Source of the DNA: Pseudomonas sp. 10-1B
GTDB lineage: Bacteria; Pseudomonadota; Gammaproteobacteria; Pseudomonadales; Pseudomonadaceae
Assembly: GCF_000935045.1 (NCBI RefSeq)
Contig: NZ_JYKS01000035.1
Location: 1-64,000 of the forward strand
Direction: 5' to 3'
DNA: 64,000 nt
Shown here: in pieces, positions 39,459 to 49,866 of the stretch
Position numbering within the stretch: the first letter of the stretch is position 1
How the letters are laid out: each line of letters starts with the position of its first letter
Position numbers and translations under genes: made by a program
The notes under the pieces: model-generated
Told to the model about the DNA's origin: nothing
The model's input: only the letters and a program-made list of their open reading frames with translations
Databases searched by the model: none

Positions 39459-40430
39459 ATGCAAATTGCCCTGGCCCCCATGGAGGGGCTGGTCGACAAC
39501 ATTCTGCGCGACGTGCTGACCCGCGTGGGCGGTATCGACTGGTGCGTCACCGAGTTCATTCGCGTGTGCGACCGCCTGCTACCGCCTTCTTCGTTCGACA
39601 AGCTGGCGCCCGAGCTGCGCCAGGGGGCGCGTACGGCTGCCGGGGTGCCCATGCGCGTGCAACTGCTGGGCTCGGACCCGGTGTGCCTAGCGGAAAACGC
39701 CGCGCTGGCCTGCGAGCTGGGGGCGCCGGTGATCGACCTGAACTTCGGTTGCCCGGCCAAGACCGTGAACAAGTCGCGCGGTGGTGCGGTGCTGCTCAAG
39801 GAGCCGGAATTGTTGCACGCCATTGTGCGTGAAGTACGCCGCGCGGTGCCGGCGGATATCCCGGTAACGGCGAAGATGCGCCTGGGCTTCGACAGCCCCG
39901 ATGGCGCGCTGGAGTGCGCTACGGCGTTGGCCGAAGGCGGTTCGGCGCATTTGGTGGTGCATGCGCGGACCAAGGTCGAGGGCTACAAGCCGCCGGCGCA
40001 CTGGGAGTGGGTGGCGCGGGTGCAGGATGTGGTCAAGGTGCCGGTGTTCGCCAATGGCGAGATCTGGACCGTGGACGACTGGCGGCGTTGCCGTGAGGTC
40101 AGTGGTGCTGAAGACATCATGCTGGGGCGCGGCTTGGTTTCGCGCCCTGACCTGGGCCTGCAGATTGCCGCGGCGCGTGACGGGCGCGAGTACCAGCCAA
40201 TGAGCTGGGATGATCTGCTGCCATTGCTGCGCGAGTTCTGGCGCCAGGCCCAGGCCAAGCTGTCGCCGCGCTATGCGCCGGGGCGGATGAAGCAGTGGCT
40301 GGCGATGCTGACCCGCAGTTACCCCGAGGCGGTGGTGCTGTTCGCCGAGTTGCGCCGGGAGGATGATTGCGCGCGCATCAGCCGGTTGCTTGGGGTTGAG
40401 GTGGCTGCCTTCGAGGCTTGTGTTGCCTGA
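39459..40430 (+). CDS. dusC: tRNA-dihydrouridine(16) synthase DusC
   Basis: FMN enzyme reducing U16 in the tRNA D-loop. The 323-residue protein has the Dus start [18 protein letters not shown], the active-site [16 protein letters not shown] with the catalytic Cys, and [18 protein letters not shown], characteristic of the DusC branch rather than DusA/DusB. The length fits the family. Confidence 0.93.
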   Translation: MQIALAPMEGLVDNILRDVLTRVGGIDWCVTEFIRVCDRLLPPSSFDKLAPELRQGARTAAGVPMRVQLLGSDPVCLAENAALACELGAPVIDLNFGCPAKTVNKSRGGAVLLKEPELLHAIVREVRRAVPADIPVTAKMRLGFDSPDGALECATALAEGGSAHLVVHARTKVEGYKPPAHWEWVARVQDVVKVPVFANGEIWTVDDWRRCREVSGAEDIMLGRGLVSRPDLGLQIAAARDGREYQPMSWDDLLPLLREFWRQAQAKLSPRYAPGRMKQWLAMLTRSYPEAVVLFAELRREDDCARISRLLGVEVAAFEACVA

Positions 40431-40432
40431 TC

Positions 40433-40521
40433 TGGCCCTTTCGCGGGCAAGCCCGCTCCTACACCGGTTGCGCAACCGGCACAACTCTTTGTAGGAGCGG
40501 GCTTGCCCGCGAAGAGGCCAT
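40433..40521. repeat. REP pair (gggcaagccc subtype)
   Basis: tttcgcgggcaagcccgctcctaca and its inverse flank a short spacer that itself contains a ccggttgcgcaaccgg palindrome. Confidence 0.88.
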
Positions 40522-40560
40522 CAAACCCAATGCAAGAATCCAGATTTTTCTGCTTGCCCC

Positions 40561-40586
40561 CTTGAAAGCATTTCCCTCGGCCATAT
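40561..40586 (+). promoter_or_regulatory. Sigma32-like heat-shock promoter
   Basis: CTTGAA (40561-40566), then 13 bases, then GCCATAT (40580-40586), close to the sigma32 consensus CTTGAA-N13-15-CCCCATNT. It is placed to start transcription near 40592. Confidence 0.7.
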
Positions 40587-40591
40587 CTCTT

Positions 40592-40650
40592 GAGTACGCG
40601 ATGCCGAAGTCGGGTCGCGTAATGACTTACTTGCTGAATTTCAGGAGTTC
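40592..40650 (+). promoter_or_regulatory. ROSE-like RNA thermometer of the small heat-shock gene
   Basis: The 59-base leader folds into two hairpins: ACGCGAtgCCGA / TCGGgTCGCGT (40596-40620) and a 3' hairpin where TTGCTGA (40631-40637) pairs imperfectly with TCAGGAG (40641-40647), burying the Shine-Dalgarno AGGAG. The TTGCT facing AGGA is the hallmark of ROSE elements, which melt at high temperature. Confidence 0.75.
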
Positions 40651-41100
40651 ATGACCATGACCACTGCTTTCTCTCTCGCTCCACTGTTCCGCCATTCCGT
40701 TGGTTTCGACCGTTTCAACGACCTGTTCGAGTCCGCGGCGCGTAACGAGGCCGGTAGCAGCTACCCGCCCTACAACGTGGAAAAACATGGCGATGACCAC
40801 TACCGCATCGTGGTTGCCGCAGCCGGTTTCCAGGAGCAGGACCTCGACCTGCAAGTCGAAAAAGGCGTCCTGACCGTGACCGGTGGCAAGCGCGACAATG
40901 GCGCCGCTGAAGTGACTTACCTGCACCAGGGGATCGCGCAACGCGCCTTCAAGCTGTCGTTCCGCCTGGCCGACCATATCGAAGTCAAGGCCGCCGGCCT
41001 GGCCAATGGCCTGCTCAGCATCGACCTGCTGCGCATCGTGCCTGAAGAAGCCAAGGCCAAGCGCATCCCGATCAATGGCGACAAGCCAGCGCTGAACTGA
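40651..41100 (+). CDS. ibpA: Small heat-shock protein, Hsp20/IbpA type
   Basis: A 149-residue alpha-crystallin-domain holdase chaperone. Segments YPPYNVEKHGDDHYRIVVAAAGF and YLHQGIAQRAFKLSFRLADHIEV are typical of IbpA, and the C-terminal anchor RIPI (IxI-like) lies near residue 140. ATG at 40651 is preceded by AGGAGTTC; a second ATG two codons later is possible. It has a sigma32-like promoter, a ROSE-like leader and its own terminator. Confidence 0.94.
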   Translation: MTMTTAFSLAPLFRHSVGFDRFNDLFESAARNEAGSSYPPYNVEKHGDDHYRIVVAAAGFQEQDLDLQVEKGVLTVTGGKRDNGAAEVTYLHQGIAQRAFKLSFRLADHIEVKAAGLANGLLSIDLLRIVPEEAKAKRIPINGDKPALN

Positions 41101-41118
41101 TCGCGCAGATGTGAATAA

Positions 41119-41142
41119 GGGCACCTTCGGGTGCCCTTTTTT
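41119..41142 (+). terminator. Terminator after ibpA
   Basis: GGGCACC / GGTGCCC closed by a TTCG tetraloop and followed by six T. Confidence 0.92.
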
Positions 41143-41196
41143 GCGGCCGCTTGCACAGTCAGGTGCTGCACAGGGCTTGGGGCCTATGCGGTCGAG

Positions 41197-41309
41197 GTGG
41201 GAGCGGCCTTGTGTCGCGAAAGGGCTGCGCAGCAGCCCCGGCGATTTGAGCTGGAGCAGAGATCCTGGGGCCGCTGCGCGACCCTTTCGCGACACAAGGC
41301 CGCTCCCAC
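41197..41309. repeat. REP composite, same family as 38746-38880
   Basis: About 28-base perfect inverted arms (gtgggagcggccttgtgtcgc...) around a centre with gctgcgcagcagccccgg and atcctggggccgctgcgc. Confidence 0.9.
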
Positions 41310-41328
41310 AACCGCGTCAAGTTTGCGG

Positions 41329-44300
41329 TTAATAATCCGCCGGCGCCTCCAGCAACATCTGCCGAAACTCCGGCAACGGTAACGGCCGGCTGTGCAGATA
41401 CCCTTGGTACAGGTGGCAGCCCAACCGTTCGAGGAATTCCAGCTGCTCGCTCAGTTCCACCCCTTCGGCGATCACCGCCAGGTCCAGGCTGCGGGCCATG
41501 GCGACGATGGCACGGACGATTTCCGCGTCGTTGGGGTCTACCGGTGCATCGCGCACGAAGGTCTGGTCGATCTTCAGTGCATCCACCGGCAGGCGCTTGA
41601 GATAGGTTAGCGAGGAGTAGCCGGTGCCGAAGTCATCCATGGCAAAACTCACCCCGTAGCGCTTCAGCTCGCGCATCTTGCTGATGGTGTCTTCCAGGTT
41701 CTGGATGACGATGCCTTCAGTGATCTCCAGTTTCAGCATCTGCCGCGGCAGGCGGTAGTCATCCAGGCTGCGCAGCACCCGCCCGACAAAGTCGTTCTGG
41801 CGGAACTGCCGGGGGCTGATGTTCACGCACAGGCTGAAATCATCGGCGTCGATCAACCCGTCGGTCAGCATGCGTGCGCACGCATCGCAGGCTTCGTCGA
41901 GGATCCAGCTGCCAACTTCAAGGATCAGGCCGCTTTCTTCCAGCACCTGAATGAACTGCCCAGGCGGCTGCTGACCCAGTTGCGGGTGGTGCCAGCGCAG
42001 CAGCACTTCGGCGCCGACGATGCGGTTGTCACGGGCATCCACCTGGGGCTGGAAGTGCAGTGCCAGTTCGCCGCGGGCCAGGGCCAGGCGCAGGTCGTTT
42101 TCCATGCGCAGGCGCTCGCTGGCGGCCTTTTGCATGGTGGTGTGGAACAGCTGGGTGGTGTTGCGCCCGGAGTCCTTGGCCCGGTACAGGGCGATATCGG
42201 CACGCTTGAGCAAATCGGCCGGAGTCGCACCATGGTCAGGGATCAGCGCCACGCCGATGCTGGGCGTCACTTGCAGGCGCTGGCCATCCAGCGACATCGG
42301 CTCGGCCAGCAGTTCGCGCAGGGTATCGGCCAGCTCGCGGACCTTTTCTTCGACCTGCTCGCGGCTGCCCTCCAGGCCGCTGAGCAGGACCACGAATTCG
42401 TCACCCCCCAGGCGCGCCACGGTGTCTTCCAGGCGCACGCTGGCTTCCAGGCGCGCAGTGATGATCTTCAGCACCGTGTCGCCCACCGGGTGGCCCAGCG
42501 AGTCGTTGATGTGCTTGAAGTGGTCGAGGTCGAGGAACAGCAGGGCGCCGCGCAGGTTGTGGCGCTTGAGCAGGGCAATCTGCTGGCTCAGGCGGTCCAT
42601 CAGCAGGGCGCGGTTGGGCAGGTTGGTCAGCGGGTCGTGATAGGCCAGGTGGCGAATCTGCGCCTGGGCGTTCTTCAGTTGGCTGACATCACGGGCAGTC
42701 AGCAGCAGGCACTCCACTTCGTTGAGGGTGATCGGCTCCACCGACACTTCCACGGTAAGGATATCGCCACGCTTGTTGCGCCCGAGCATCTCCCGGTGGT
42801 GCACCCGGCCGCGTTCGCGCAGCTCGGCCAGCAGCGCAGCGCGCTGCTTGTCGTCGGCCCAGATGCCGATCTCGTAGACCGTGTGGCCGAGTACTTCGAC
42901 GGCGCTGTAGCCGGTCAGGCGGCAGAAGCCGTCGTTGATTTCCAGATAGCGGCCGCTGTGGCGTTCGGTGATGGTGATGGCGTCGGGGCTGGAGTGGAAG
43001 GCCTTGGCGAACTTTTCCTCGCTGGACTTGAGCGCCGCCTCGGCCCGCTGCTGCTGGGTGATGTCGCGCAGGGTGGTGACACTGCACGGCTGGTCGTCGA
43101 CAGTGATCAGGCGGCTGGAAATCACGCAGGTCAAGGGCGCGCCGTTGCGGTGGTTGACCACTACCGCGACGTTGCTCAGGGCCTGTTCGCGGATCACCCG
43201 CTCGATGCGTTGCGCACGCTCGATGGACTCGGCCCACAGGCCGATTTCCTCGGCGGTGCGGCCGATCACCTGGTCGGTGTTCCAGCCGAAGGTCTGGGTG
43301 AACGCCGGGTTGATCTCGATGAACTGGCCGCTGTCCTGGCGGGTGACACAGATCGGGTCGGGGCTGACCTGGAACAGGCTGGCGAACTTCTCTTCCGAGG
43401 CGCTCAGGCGCTGTTCGCGCTCCACCTGGTCGGTGATGTCGAGCAAGGTGCCGGCCATGCGCAGCGGGTTGCCCTGCTCGTCGCGGTACAGCCGTGCGCG
43501 GCTTTCGATGTAGCGGGAGATGCCGTTTTCCAGCTGCACCCGGTAGGTGATCTGGTAGTTGCCGGCGGGCCCTTCGCGCAGGCTGCGATAGGCCTGGCGC
43601 ATCACATTGCGCTCTTGCTCCGGTACCCCCTCGAAAAACGCGTCGAACGATTCGTGAAAAGGGATGGGCGGCAGGCCGTGCAACTGCGCGGCGCGGGCCG
43701 AGCCGTAGAGCATGCCGCTGGGAATATGCCAGTCCCAGGTACCCAGCTGCGCCGAGTCCAGGGCCAGGTCCAGGCGCTCCTGGCTGTCCTTCAGGGCCAG
43801 CTCGGCGCGCTTGCGTTCGGTGGTGTCGACGAAGGTACTGATGAGGAAGGTCACGCCCTCCAGCTCGATGCCCTGGGTGCAGAGAATGCCGTCATGCACT
43901 TTGCCGCTGGTGGCGCGGAACTGCACCTCCATGATCAGCGGGCCGCTGTTGGCACGGGTCGATTCGAGCACTTGGTGGCGCTGTTCGGGATTTACCCACA
44001 GGCCCAGCTCCAGGCTGGTCTTGCCGATCACCTGGCTGCCGGGCCAGCCGAACGTGTCTTCGAAATGCTGGTTGACCTCGAAGATCATGCCGTCGTGGCG
44101 ACGGGTCAGCAAAATGGCGTTGGGGCTGAGGTGGAACAGGGTGGCGAAGCGCTTTTCCGAGTTGATCAGCGCCGTTTCCCGCTCGCGCTGGCGGGTGATC
44201 TCGCGGATCACCCCGATCATCTGCGGCCGGCCATGCAGGTCGTGGGTCAGGCTGCCGTTGATCTCCAGCCAGTGCAGGCTGCCATCCGGCCAGCGGATAC

Positions 44301-44625
44301 GGTGGCGCATGGCCTGTTCCACCGGCTCGCCGTTGAACACCGCCTGGAACACCTGGCGCGTGCGTGCGCGGTCTTCCTCGGGCAGCAGGTCGAGGTAGTC
44401 GATATCGGCGGGTAGCGGGCGCTGCGGGTCGAAGCCGAACAAGGCCTGGGTACCCCGTGACCAACTGACCCGGCCGCTTTCGATATCCCAGAGCCAGGCA
44501 CCCAGGCGCGCGCCGTTGAGCGCGGCCAGCAGTTGCGGGGCGTTTTGCCAGGCCTGTTCCGATTCCTGGGGATCGGCCGCAGGTATGCGCGGCAGGCGCA
44601 AAAAGCGGTTTGCTGATTTGGGCAT
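41329..44625 (-). CDS. Multi-PAS diguanylate cyclase/phosphodiesterase (GGDEF-EAL)
   Basis: A 1098-residue cytoplasmic c-di-GMP enzyme with no membrane helix. It appears to have five PAS/PAC modules in series (about residues 30-150, 155-275, 280-400, 405-520, 525-645), a GGDEF domain (about 660-820) with intact LARLGGDEFVVLL, and an EAL domain (about 840-1090). The EAL motif reads EVL (GAEVLLRW), a common active variant; NISPRQF, LEITEG, DDFGTGYSSL and AEGVE are kept. Both activities may therefore work. The start MPKSANRF has AAGGT nine bases upstream; the ATG at 44658 does not. The sensory ligand is unknown. Confidence 0.92.
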   Translation of the reverse strand: MPKSANRFLRLPRIPAADPQESEQAWQNAPQLLAALNGARLGAWLWDIESGRVSWSRGTQALFGFDPQRPLPADIDYLDLLPEEDRARTRQVFQAVFNGEPVEQAMRHRIRWPDGSLHWLEINGSLTHDLHGRPQMIGVIREITRQRERETALINSEKRFATLFHLSPNAILLTRRHDGMIFEVNQHFEDTFGWPGSQVIGKTSLELGLWVNPEQRHQVLESTRANSGPLIMEVQFRATSGKVHDGILCTQGIELEGVTFLISTFVDTTERKRAELALKDSQERLDLALDSAQLGTWDWHIPSGMLYGSARAAQLHGLPPIPFHESFDAFFEGVPEQERNVMRQAYRSLREGPAGNYQITYRVQLENGISRYIESRARLYRDEQGNPLRMAGTLLDITDQVEREQRLSASEEKFASLFQVSPDPICVTRQDSGQFIEINPAFTQTFGWNTDQVIGRTAEEIGLWAESIERAQRIERVIREQALSNVAVVVNHRNGAPLTCVISSRLITVDDQPCSVTTLRDITQQQRAEAALKSSEEKFAKAFHSSPDAITITERHSGRYLEINDGFCRLTGYSAVEVLGHTVYEIGIWADDKQRAALLAELRERGRVHHREMLGRNKRGDILTVEVSVEPITLNEVECLLLTARDVSQLKNAQAQIRHLAYHDPLTNLPNRALLMDRLSQQIALLKRHNLRGALLFLDLDHFKHINDSLGHPVGDTVLKIITARLEASVRLEDTVARLGGDEFVVLLSGLEGSREQVEEKVRELADTLRELLAEPMSLDGQRLQVTPSIGVALIPDHGATPADLLKRADIALYRAKDSGRNTTQLFHTTMQKAASERLRMENDLRLALARGELALHFQPQVDARDNRIVGAEVLLRWHHPQLGQQPPGQFIQVLEESGLILEVGSWILDEACDACARMLTDGLIDADDFSLCVNISPRQFRQNDFVGRVLRSLDDYRLPRQMLKLEITEGIVIQNLEDTISKMRELKRYGVSFAMDDFGTGYSSLTYLKRLPVDALKIDQTFVRDAPVDPNDAEIVRAIVAMARSLDLAVIAEGVELSEQLEFLERLGCHLYQGYLHSRPLPLPEFRQMLLEAPADY

Positions 44626-44686
44626 CGGTACCAGACCTTTGGCGTATGACGCGTCCATGGGGTGGAAGTGCCGGGCTGACGGCCGG

Positions 44687-45565
44687 TCAGGCGGGCCCTG
44701 CGTGGCTGTCGAGCAGGGCCATGAATGCCCTGGCCGCGTTCGATAGCGTACGCTCCGTGTGCAGAATGTAGCCTAGCTGGCGCGACAGCTGTATGCCGGG
44801 CAAGGCGATGGGTGCAACCTGTTCGTCGAGCATGGTGCGCGGCAGCACGCTCCAGGCCAGGCCGATGGACACCATCATCTTGATGGTTTCCATGTAGTTG
44901 GTGCTCATGGCGATGTTCGGCGTCAGGCCCTGGCTTTCGAACAGGCGCTGGACAATGTGGTGGGTAAAGGTGTTGCCGCCGGGGAACACCGCCGGGTGGC
45001 GGGCGACGTCGGCCAGGCTGACCGCATGGTCGTTGGCCAGTGGGTGCTCGGGGGCGGCCACGAAGTCCAGGGCGTCGTCCCACACCGGCACGGCCTTGAC
45101 TAGGTGGTGTGGCTCGGGCGCCAGGGTGATCACGGCGATCTCGGCGCGACCATGCAGAATCTCGTCGTAGGCTTGTTCTGAATCCAGAAACTGAATATCC
45201 AGCGCCACGGCCGGGTACTGCCGGGTAAAGGCCCGCAAAAGCGGGGGCAGGCGGTGCAGGCCGATGTGATGGCTGGTGGCCAGGGTCAGGCGACCGCTCA
45301 CTTCCCCGGACAAATTGGTCAGCGCGCGCCGGGTATCATCGAGGACGTTGAGTATCTGATATGCCCGTGGCAGCAGGGCGCGCCCGGCTTCGGTCAGGGT
45401 CACCTCGCGGCCCAGGCGGTCGAACAGGCGCACATCCAGTTGCTGCTCCAACCCGGCGATGCGTTTGCTGATGGCCGGCTGAGTCAGGAACAGGCGTTCG
45501 GCAGCCCCGGAAAAACTGCCGGATTCGGCGATGGCGATGAAGGCGCTAAGGTTGGCCAGATCCAC
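44687..45565 (-). CDS. LysR family transcriptional regulator
   Basis: A 292-residue LysR regulator with an N-terminal helix-turn-helix (residues 1-60, FSGAAERLFLTQPAISKRI) and a periplasmic-binding-like effector domain. GTG at 45565 (VDLANLSAF) has AAGGA about ten bases upstream; a TTG further out is less likely. It is divergent from leuCD with two T-N11-A dyads between them, so it is the probable regulator of leuCD, but the inducer is not known. Confidence 0.9.
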   Translation of the reverse strand: MDLANLSAFIAIAESGSFSGAAERLFLTQPAISKRIAGLEQQLDVRLFDRLGREVTLTEAGRALLPRAYQILNVLDDTRRALTNLSGEVSGRLTLATSHHIGLHRLPPLLRAFTRQYPAVALDIQFLDSEQAYDEILHGRAEIAVITLAPEPHHLVKAVPVWDDALDFVAAPEHPLANDHAVSLADVARHPAVFPGGNTFTHHIVQRLFESQGLTPNIAMSTNYMETIKMMVSIGLAWSVLPRTMLDEQVAPIALPGIQLSRQLGYILHTERTLSNAARAFMALLDSHAGPA

Positions 45566-45584
45566 AGGGTAGAATTCCTTTTGG

Positions 45585-45623
45585 TTATCCAAAGGATAAA
45601 AATTATGAATTTGAGTTATTCAA
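45585..45623. promoter_or_regulatory. Two LysR-type operator candidates
   Basis: TTATCC-AAA-GGATAA (45585-45599) is a perfect dyad containing T-N11-A, and TTGA-gttat-TCAA (45611-45623) is a second. They are about 25 bases apart centre to centre, on one helix face within a few degrees, between lysR and leuC. Confidence 0.6.
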
Positions 45624-45696
45624 TCTAACCCCATAGCATCGTCCGTACAAGCCAAGGGGTCTTTGGCATAGAAAGACGCTGATGAGGAACAGTCTG

Positions 45697-47130
45697 ATGG
45701 CTGGCAAAACGCTCTACGACAAACTCTGGGAAGCCCATGAGGTCAAGCGCCGCGATGACGGCTCTTCCTTGATCTACATCGATCGCCACATCATCCATGA
45801 AGTGACGTCGCCCCAGGCCTTCGAAGGCCTGCGCCTGGCCAACCGCAAGCCTTGGCGCATCGACGCCAACATCGCCACGCCGGACCACAACGTGCCGACC
45901 ACGCCAGAACGCAAGGGCGGTATCGAGGCCATCGTCGACCAGGTGTCGCGCTTGCAGGTGCAGACCCTCGACGAGAACTGTGACGAATATGGCATCGTCG
46001 AATTCAAGATGAATGACGAGCGCCAGGGCATCGTCCACGTCATCAGCCCGGAGCAGGGTGCCACCTTGCCCGGCATGACCGTGGTCTGCGGCGACTCGCA
46101 CACCTCCACCCACGGCGCCTTCGGTGCCTTGGCCCATGGCATCGGCACCTCCGAGGTCGAGCACGTGCTCGCCACCCAGTGCCTGGTCGCCAAGAAGATG
46201 AAGAACATGCTGGTGCGCGTGGAAGGCCAACTGCCGGCCGGCGTTACCGCCAAGGACATCGTCCTGGCCGTGATCGGCAAGATCGGCACCGCCGGTGGCA
46301 ATGGCCATGCCATGGAATTCGCCGGCAGTGCCATCCGCGAGTTGTCGATGGAAGGCCGCATGACCATCTGCAACATGTCCATCGAAGCCGGTGCCCGCGT
46401 GGGCCTGGTGGCCACCGACGCCACCACCATTGCCTACGTCGAAGGCCGCCCCTACGCGCCGAAAGGCGAACAATGGGAGCGTGCTGTCGAAGCGTGGAAA
46501 GACCTGGTTTCCGATGACGATGCCGTCTTCGACACCGTGGTTGAACTGGATGCCAGCCAGATCAAGCCGCAGGTCAGCTGGGGTACCTCGCCCGAAATGG
46601 TCCTGGCCGTCGACCAACATGTACCGGACCCGGCCGCCGAAACCGACCTGGTCAAGCGTGGCTCGATCGAACGCGCTTTGAAATACATGGGCCTGACCGC
46701 CAACCAGGCGATTACCGATATCAAGCTGGACCGAGTGTTCATTGGCTCGTGCACCAACTCGCGTATCGAAGACCTGCGCGCCGCGGCGGAGATCGCCAAG
46801 GGCCGCAAGGTGGCCGCTTCCGTCAAGCAAGCCATCGTCGTGCCAGGTTCGGGCCTTGTGAAAGCCCAGGCCGAGCGTGAAGGCCTGGACAAGATCTTCC
46901 TCGAAGCCGGTTTCGAATGGCGTGAGCCAGGTTGCTCGATGTGCCTGGCGATGAACCCGGATCGCCTGGAGAGCGGCGAGCACTGCGCGTCCACCTCCAA
47001 CCGCAACTTCGAAGGCCGCCAGGGCGCCGGTGGCCGTACCCACCTGGTCAGCCCGGCCATGGCCGCCGCGGCCGCGGTGACCGGCCACTTCATCGATGTC
47101 CGCGAGTTGATCCAAGGGAGCGCAGCATGA
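45697..47130 (+). CDS. leuC: 3-isopropylmalate dehydratase large subunit
   Basis: Iron-sulphur aconitase-family subunit that isomerises isopropylmalate in leucine synthesis. The 477-residue protein has the cluster cysteines in GSCTNSR and in GCSMCLAMN, and [18 protein letters not shown] at 45697 has GAGGA nine bases upstream. It overlaps leuD by four bases. Confidence 0.97.
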   Translation: MAGKTLYDKLWEAHEVKRRDDGSSLIYIDRHIIHEVTSPQAFEGLRLANRKPWRIDANIATPDHNVPTTPERKGGIEAIVDQVSRLQVQTLDENCDEYGIVEFKMNDERQGIVHVISPEQGATLPGMTVVCGDSHTSTHGAFGALAHGIGTSEVEHVLATQCLVAKKMKNMLVRVEGQLPAGVTAKDIVLAVIGKIGTAGGNGHAMEFAGSAIRELSMEGRMTICNMSIEAGARVGLVATDATTIAYVEGRPYAPKGEQWERAVEAWKDLVSDDDAVFDTVVELDASQIKPQVSWGTSPEMVLAVDQHVPDPAAETDLVKRGSIERALKYMGLTANQAITDIKLDRVFIGSCTNSRIEDLRAAAEIAKGRKVAASVKQAIVVPGSGLVKAQAEREGLDKIFLEAGFEWREPGCSMCLAMNPDRLESGEHCASTSNRNFEGRQGAGGRTHLVSPAMAAAAAVTGHFIDVRELIQGSAA

Positions 47131-47771
47131 AAGCCTTTACCCAGCACACTGGCCTCGTCGCGCCATTGGACCGTGCCAACGTCGACACCGACCAGATCAT
47201 CCCCAAGCAGTTCCTGAAGTCGATCAAGCGCACCGGTTTCGGCCCCAACCTGTTCGATGAGTGGCGTTACCTGGACGTGGGCCAGCCCTACCAGGACAAC
47301 AGCAAGCGCCCGTTGAACGAAGACTTCGTGCTCAACCACGCGCGTTACCAGGGTGCCAGCGTGTTGCTGGCGCGGGAGAACTTCGGTTGCGGCTCCAGCC
47401 GTGAGCATGCCCCGTGGGCGCTGGACGAGTACGGCTTCCGCAGCGTGATCGCGCCGAGCTTTGCCGACATTTTCTTCAATAACAGCTTCAAGAATGGCTT
47501 GCTGCCGATCATCCTCAGCGACGAGGAAGTCGATGAGCTGTTCAAGCAGGTCGAAGCCAACCCGGGTTACCAGCTGACCATCGACTTGCAAGCGCAAGCG
47601 GTGACCCGCCCGGATGGCAAAGTGCTGCACTTCGAGATCGATGCGTTCCGCAAGCATTGCCTGCTCAACGGCCTGGACGATATCGGCCTGACCCTGCAGG
47701 ACAGCGATGCGATCAAGGCCTTCGAAGGCAAGCACCGCGCCGGGCAGCCTTGGCTGTTCCGTGATGCCTGA
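47127..47771 (+). CDS. leuD: 3-isopropylmalate dehydratase small subunit
   Basis: Swivel-domain partner of LeuC. The 214-residue protein contains [17 protein letters not shown] and [15 protein letters not shown], the substrate-binding loop. ATGA overlap with leuC implies coupled translation in equal amounts. Confidence 0.97.
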   Translation: MKAFTQHTGLVAPLDRANVDTDQIIPKQFLKSIKRTGFGPNLFDEWRYLDVGQPYQDNSKRPLNEDFVLNHARYQGASVLLARENFGCGSSREHAPWALDEYGFRSVIAPSFADIFFNNSFKNGLLPIILSDEEVDELFKQVEANPGYQLTIDLQAQAVTRPDGKVLHFEIDAFRKHCLLNGLDDIGLTLQDSDAIKAFEGKHRAGQPWLFRDA

Positions 47772-47788
47772 AGTCTGTAGGTGACAGT

Positions 47789-47870
47789 GCCGGCCTCTTC
47801 GCGGGCTCGCCCGCTCCCACAAGGGTTACGCGATCGTTGTAGGAGCGGGCTTGCCCGCGAATAGGCCAGC
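47789..47870. repeat. REP pair between leuD and the methyltransferase gene
   Basis: cttcgcgggctcgcccgctcccaca and gtaggagcgggcttgcccgcgaata in head-to-head order around about 15 bases. Confidence 0.85.
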
Positions 47871-47901
47871 ACAGGCAACAAAAAACCAAAAGGATTGACC
47901 C

Positions 47902-48666
47902 ATGACCAGCACCCAGCACACCGACGTGGTCCAGCGCCAGTTCGGCGAACAGGCCAGCGCCTACCTCAGCAGCGCCGTACACGCCCAGGGCAGTGAATTC
48001 GCCCTGCTGCAGGCCGCGCTGGCGGGGCAGGGCGATGCCCGCGTGCTGGACCTGGGCTGCGGTGCCGGGCATGTCAGCTTCCACGTCGCCCCGCTGGTCG
48101 CCGAAGTGGTCGCCTACGACCTGTCGCAAGCGATGCTCGACGTGGTCGCCAGCGCCGCCGCCGAGCGCGGTCTGGCCAATATCACTACCGAACGCGGCGC
48201 CGCCGAACGGCTGCCGTTCGCCGATGCCTCGTTCGATTTCGTCTTCAGCCGCTACTCGGCGCACCACTGGAGCGACCTGGGCCTGGCCCTGCGCGAGGTG
48301 CGCCGGGTGCTCAAGCCAGGTGGCGTGGCGGCCTTCGTCGACGTCATGTCGCCGGGCAGCCCGTTGCTCGACACCTACCTGCAAACGGTCGAGGTGCTGC
48401 GCGACACCAGCCACGTGCGCGACTACTCCGCCGCCGAATGGCAGCGCCAGGTCAGCGAGGCCGGCCTGCATGTGCGCAGCCATACCCGCCAGCCGCTGCG
48501 CCTGGAGTTCACCAGCTGGGTCGAGCGCATGCGTACGCCCGAGCCGATGCGCGTGGCCATCCGCCAATTGCAGCAAGCCATGGGCGAAGAAGTACGGCAG
48601 TATTACCAGATCGAAGCCGATGGCTCGTTCAGCACCGATGTGCTGGTGTTGTGGGCCGAGCGTTAA
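47902..48666 (+). CDS. Class I SAM-dependent methyltransferase
   Basis: A 254-residue methyltransferase of the UbiE/Methyltransf_11 type. Motif I is VLDLGCGAGHVSF (about 48-60), followed by motif II VVAYDLSQAML and FDFVFSRYSAHHW. AAAGGATTGACC precedes the ATG. Its place inside the leucine cluster is also seen in P. aeruginosa (PA3119 lies between leuB and leuD), but the substrate is unknown. Confidence 0.88.
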   Translation: MTSTQHTDVVQRQFGEQASAYLSSAVHAQGSEFALLQAALAGQGDARVLDLGCGAGHVSFHVAPLVAEVVAYDLSQAMLDVVASAAAERGLANITTERGAAERLPFADASFDFVFSRYSAHHWSDLGLALREVRRVLKPGGVAAFVDVMSPGSPLLDTYLQTVEVLRDTSHVRDYSAAEWQRQVSEAGLHVRSHTRQPLRLEFTSWVERMRTPEPMRVAIRQLQQAMGEEVRQYYQIEADGSFSTDVLVLWAER

Positions 48667-48720
48667 GAATTTTTCGGTGTGGCCCGCTTGGTCGCGCCGC
48701 GTGAATGGATAGAGGAAAGC

Positions 48721-49803
<1,083 letters not shown>

Positions 49804-49866
49804 TCTCTCTGGCCCGCCAGCCAAAATTCCCGCTGGCGGCCCACTTTTAGCAAAGGTGTAGTTGCG

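Noticed and set aside
41329-44658. Alternative start at 44658 for the GGDEF-EAL protein
   Set aside because: It lacks a ribosome site, while the ATG at 44625 has AAGGT at good distance.
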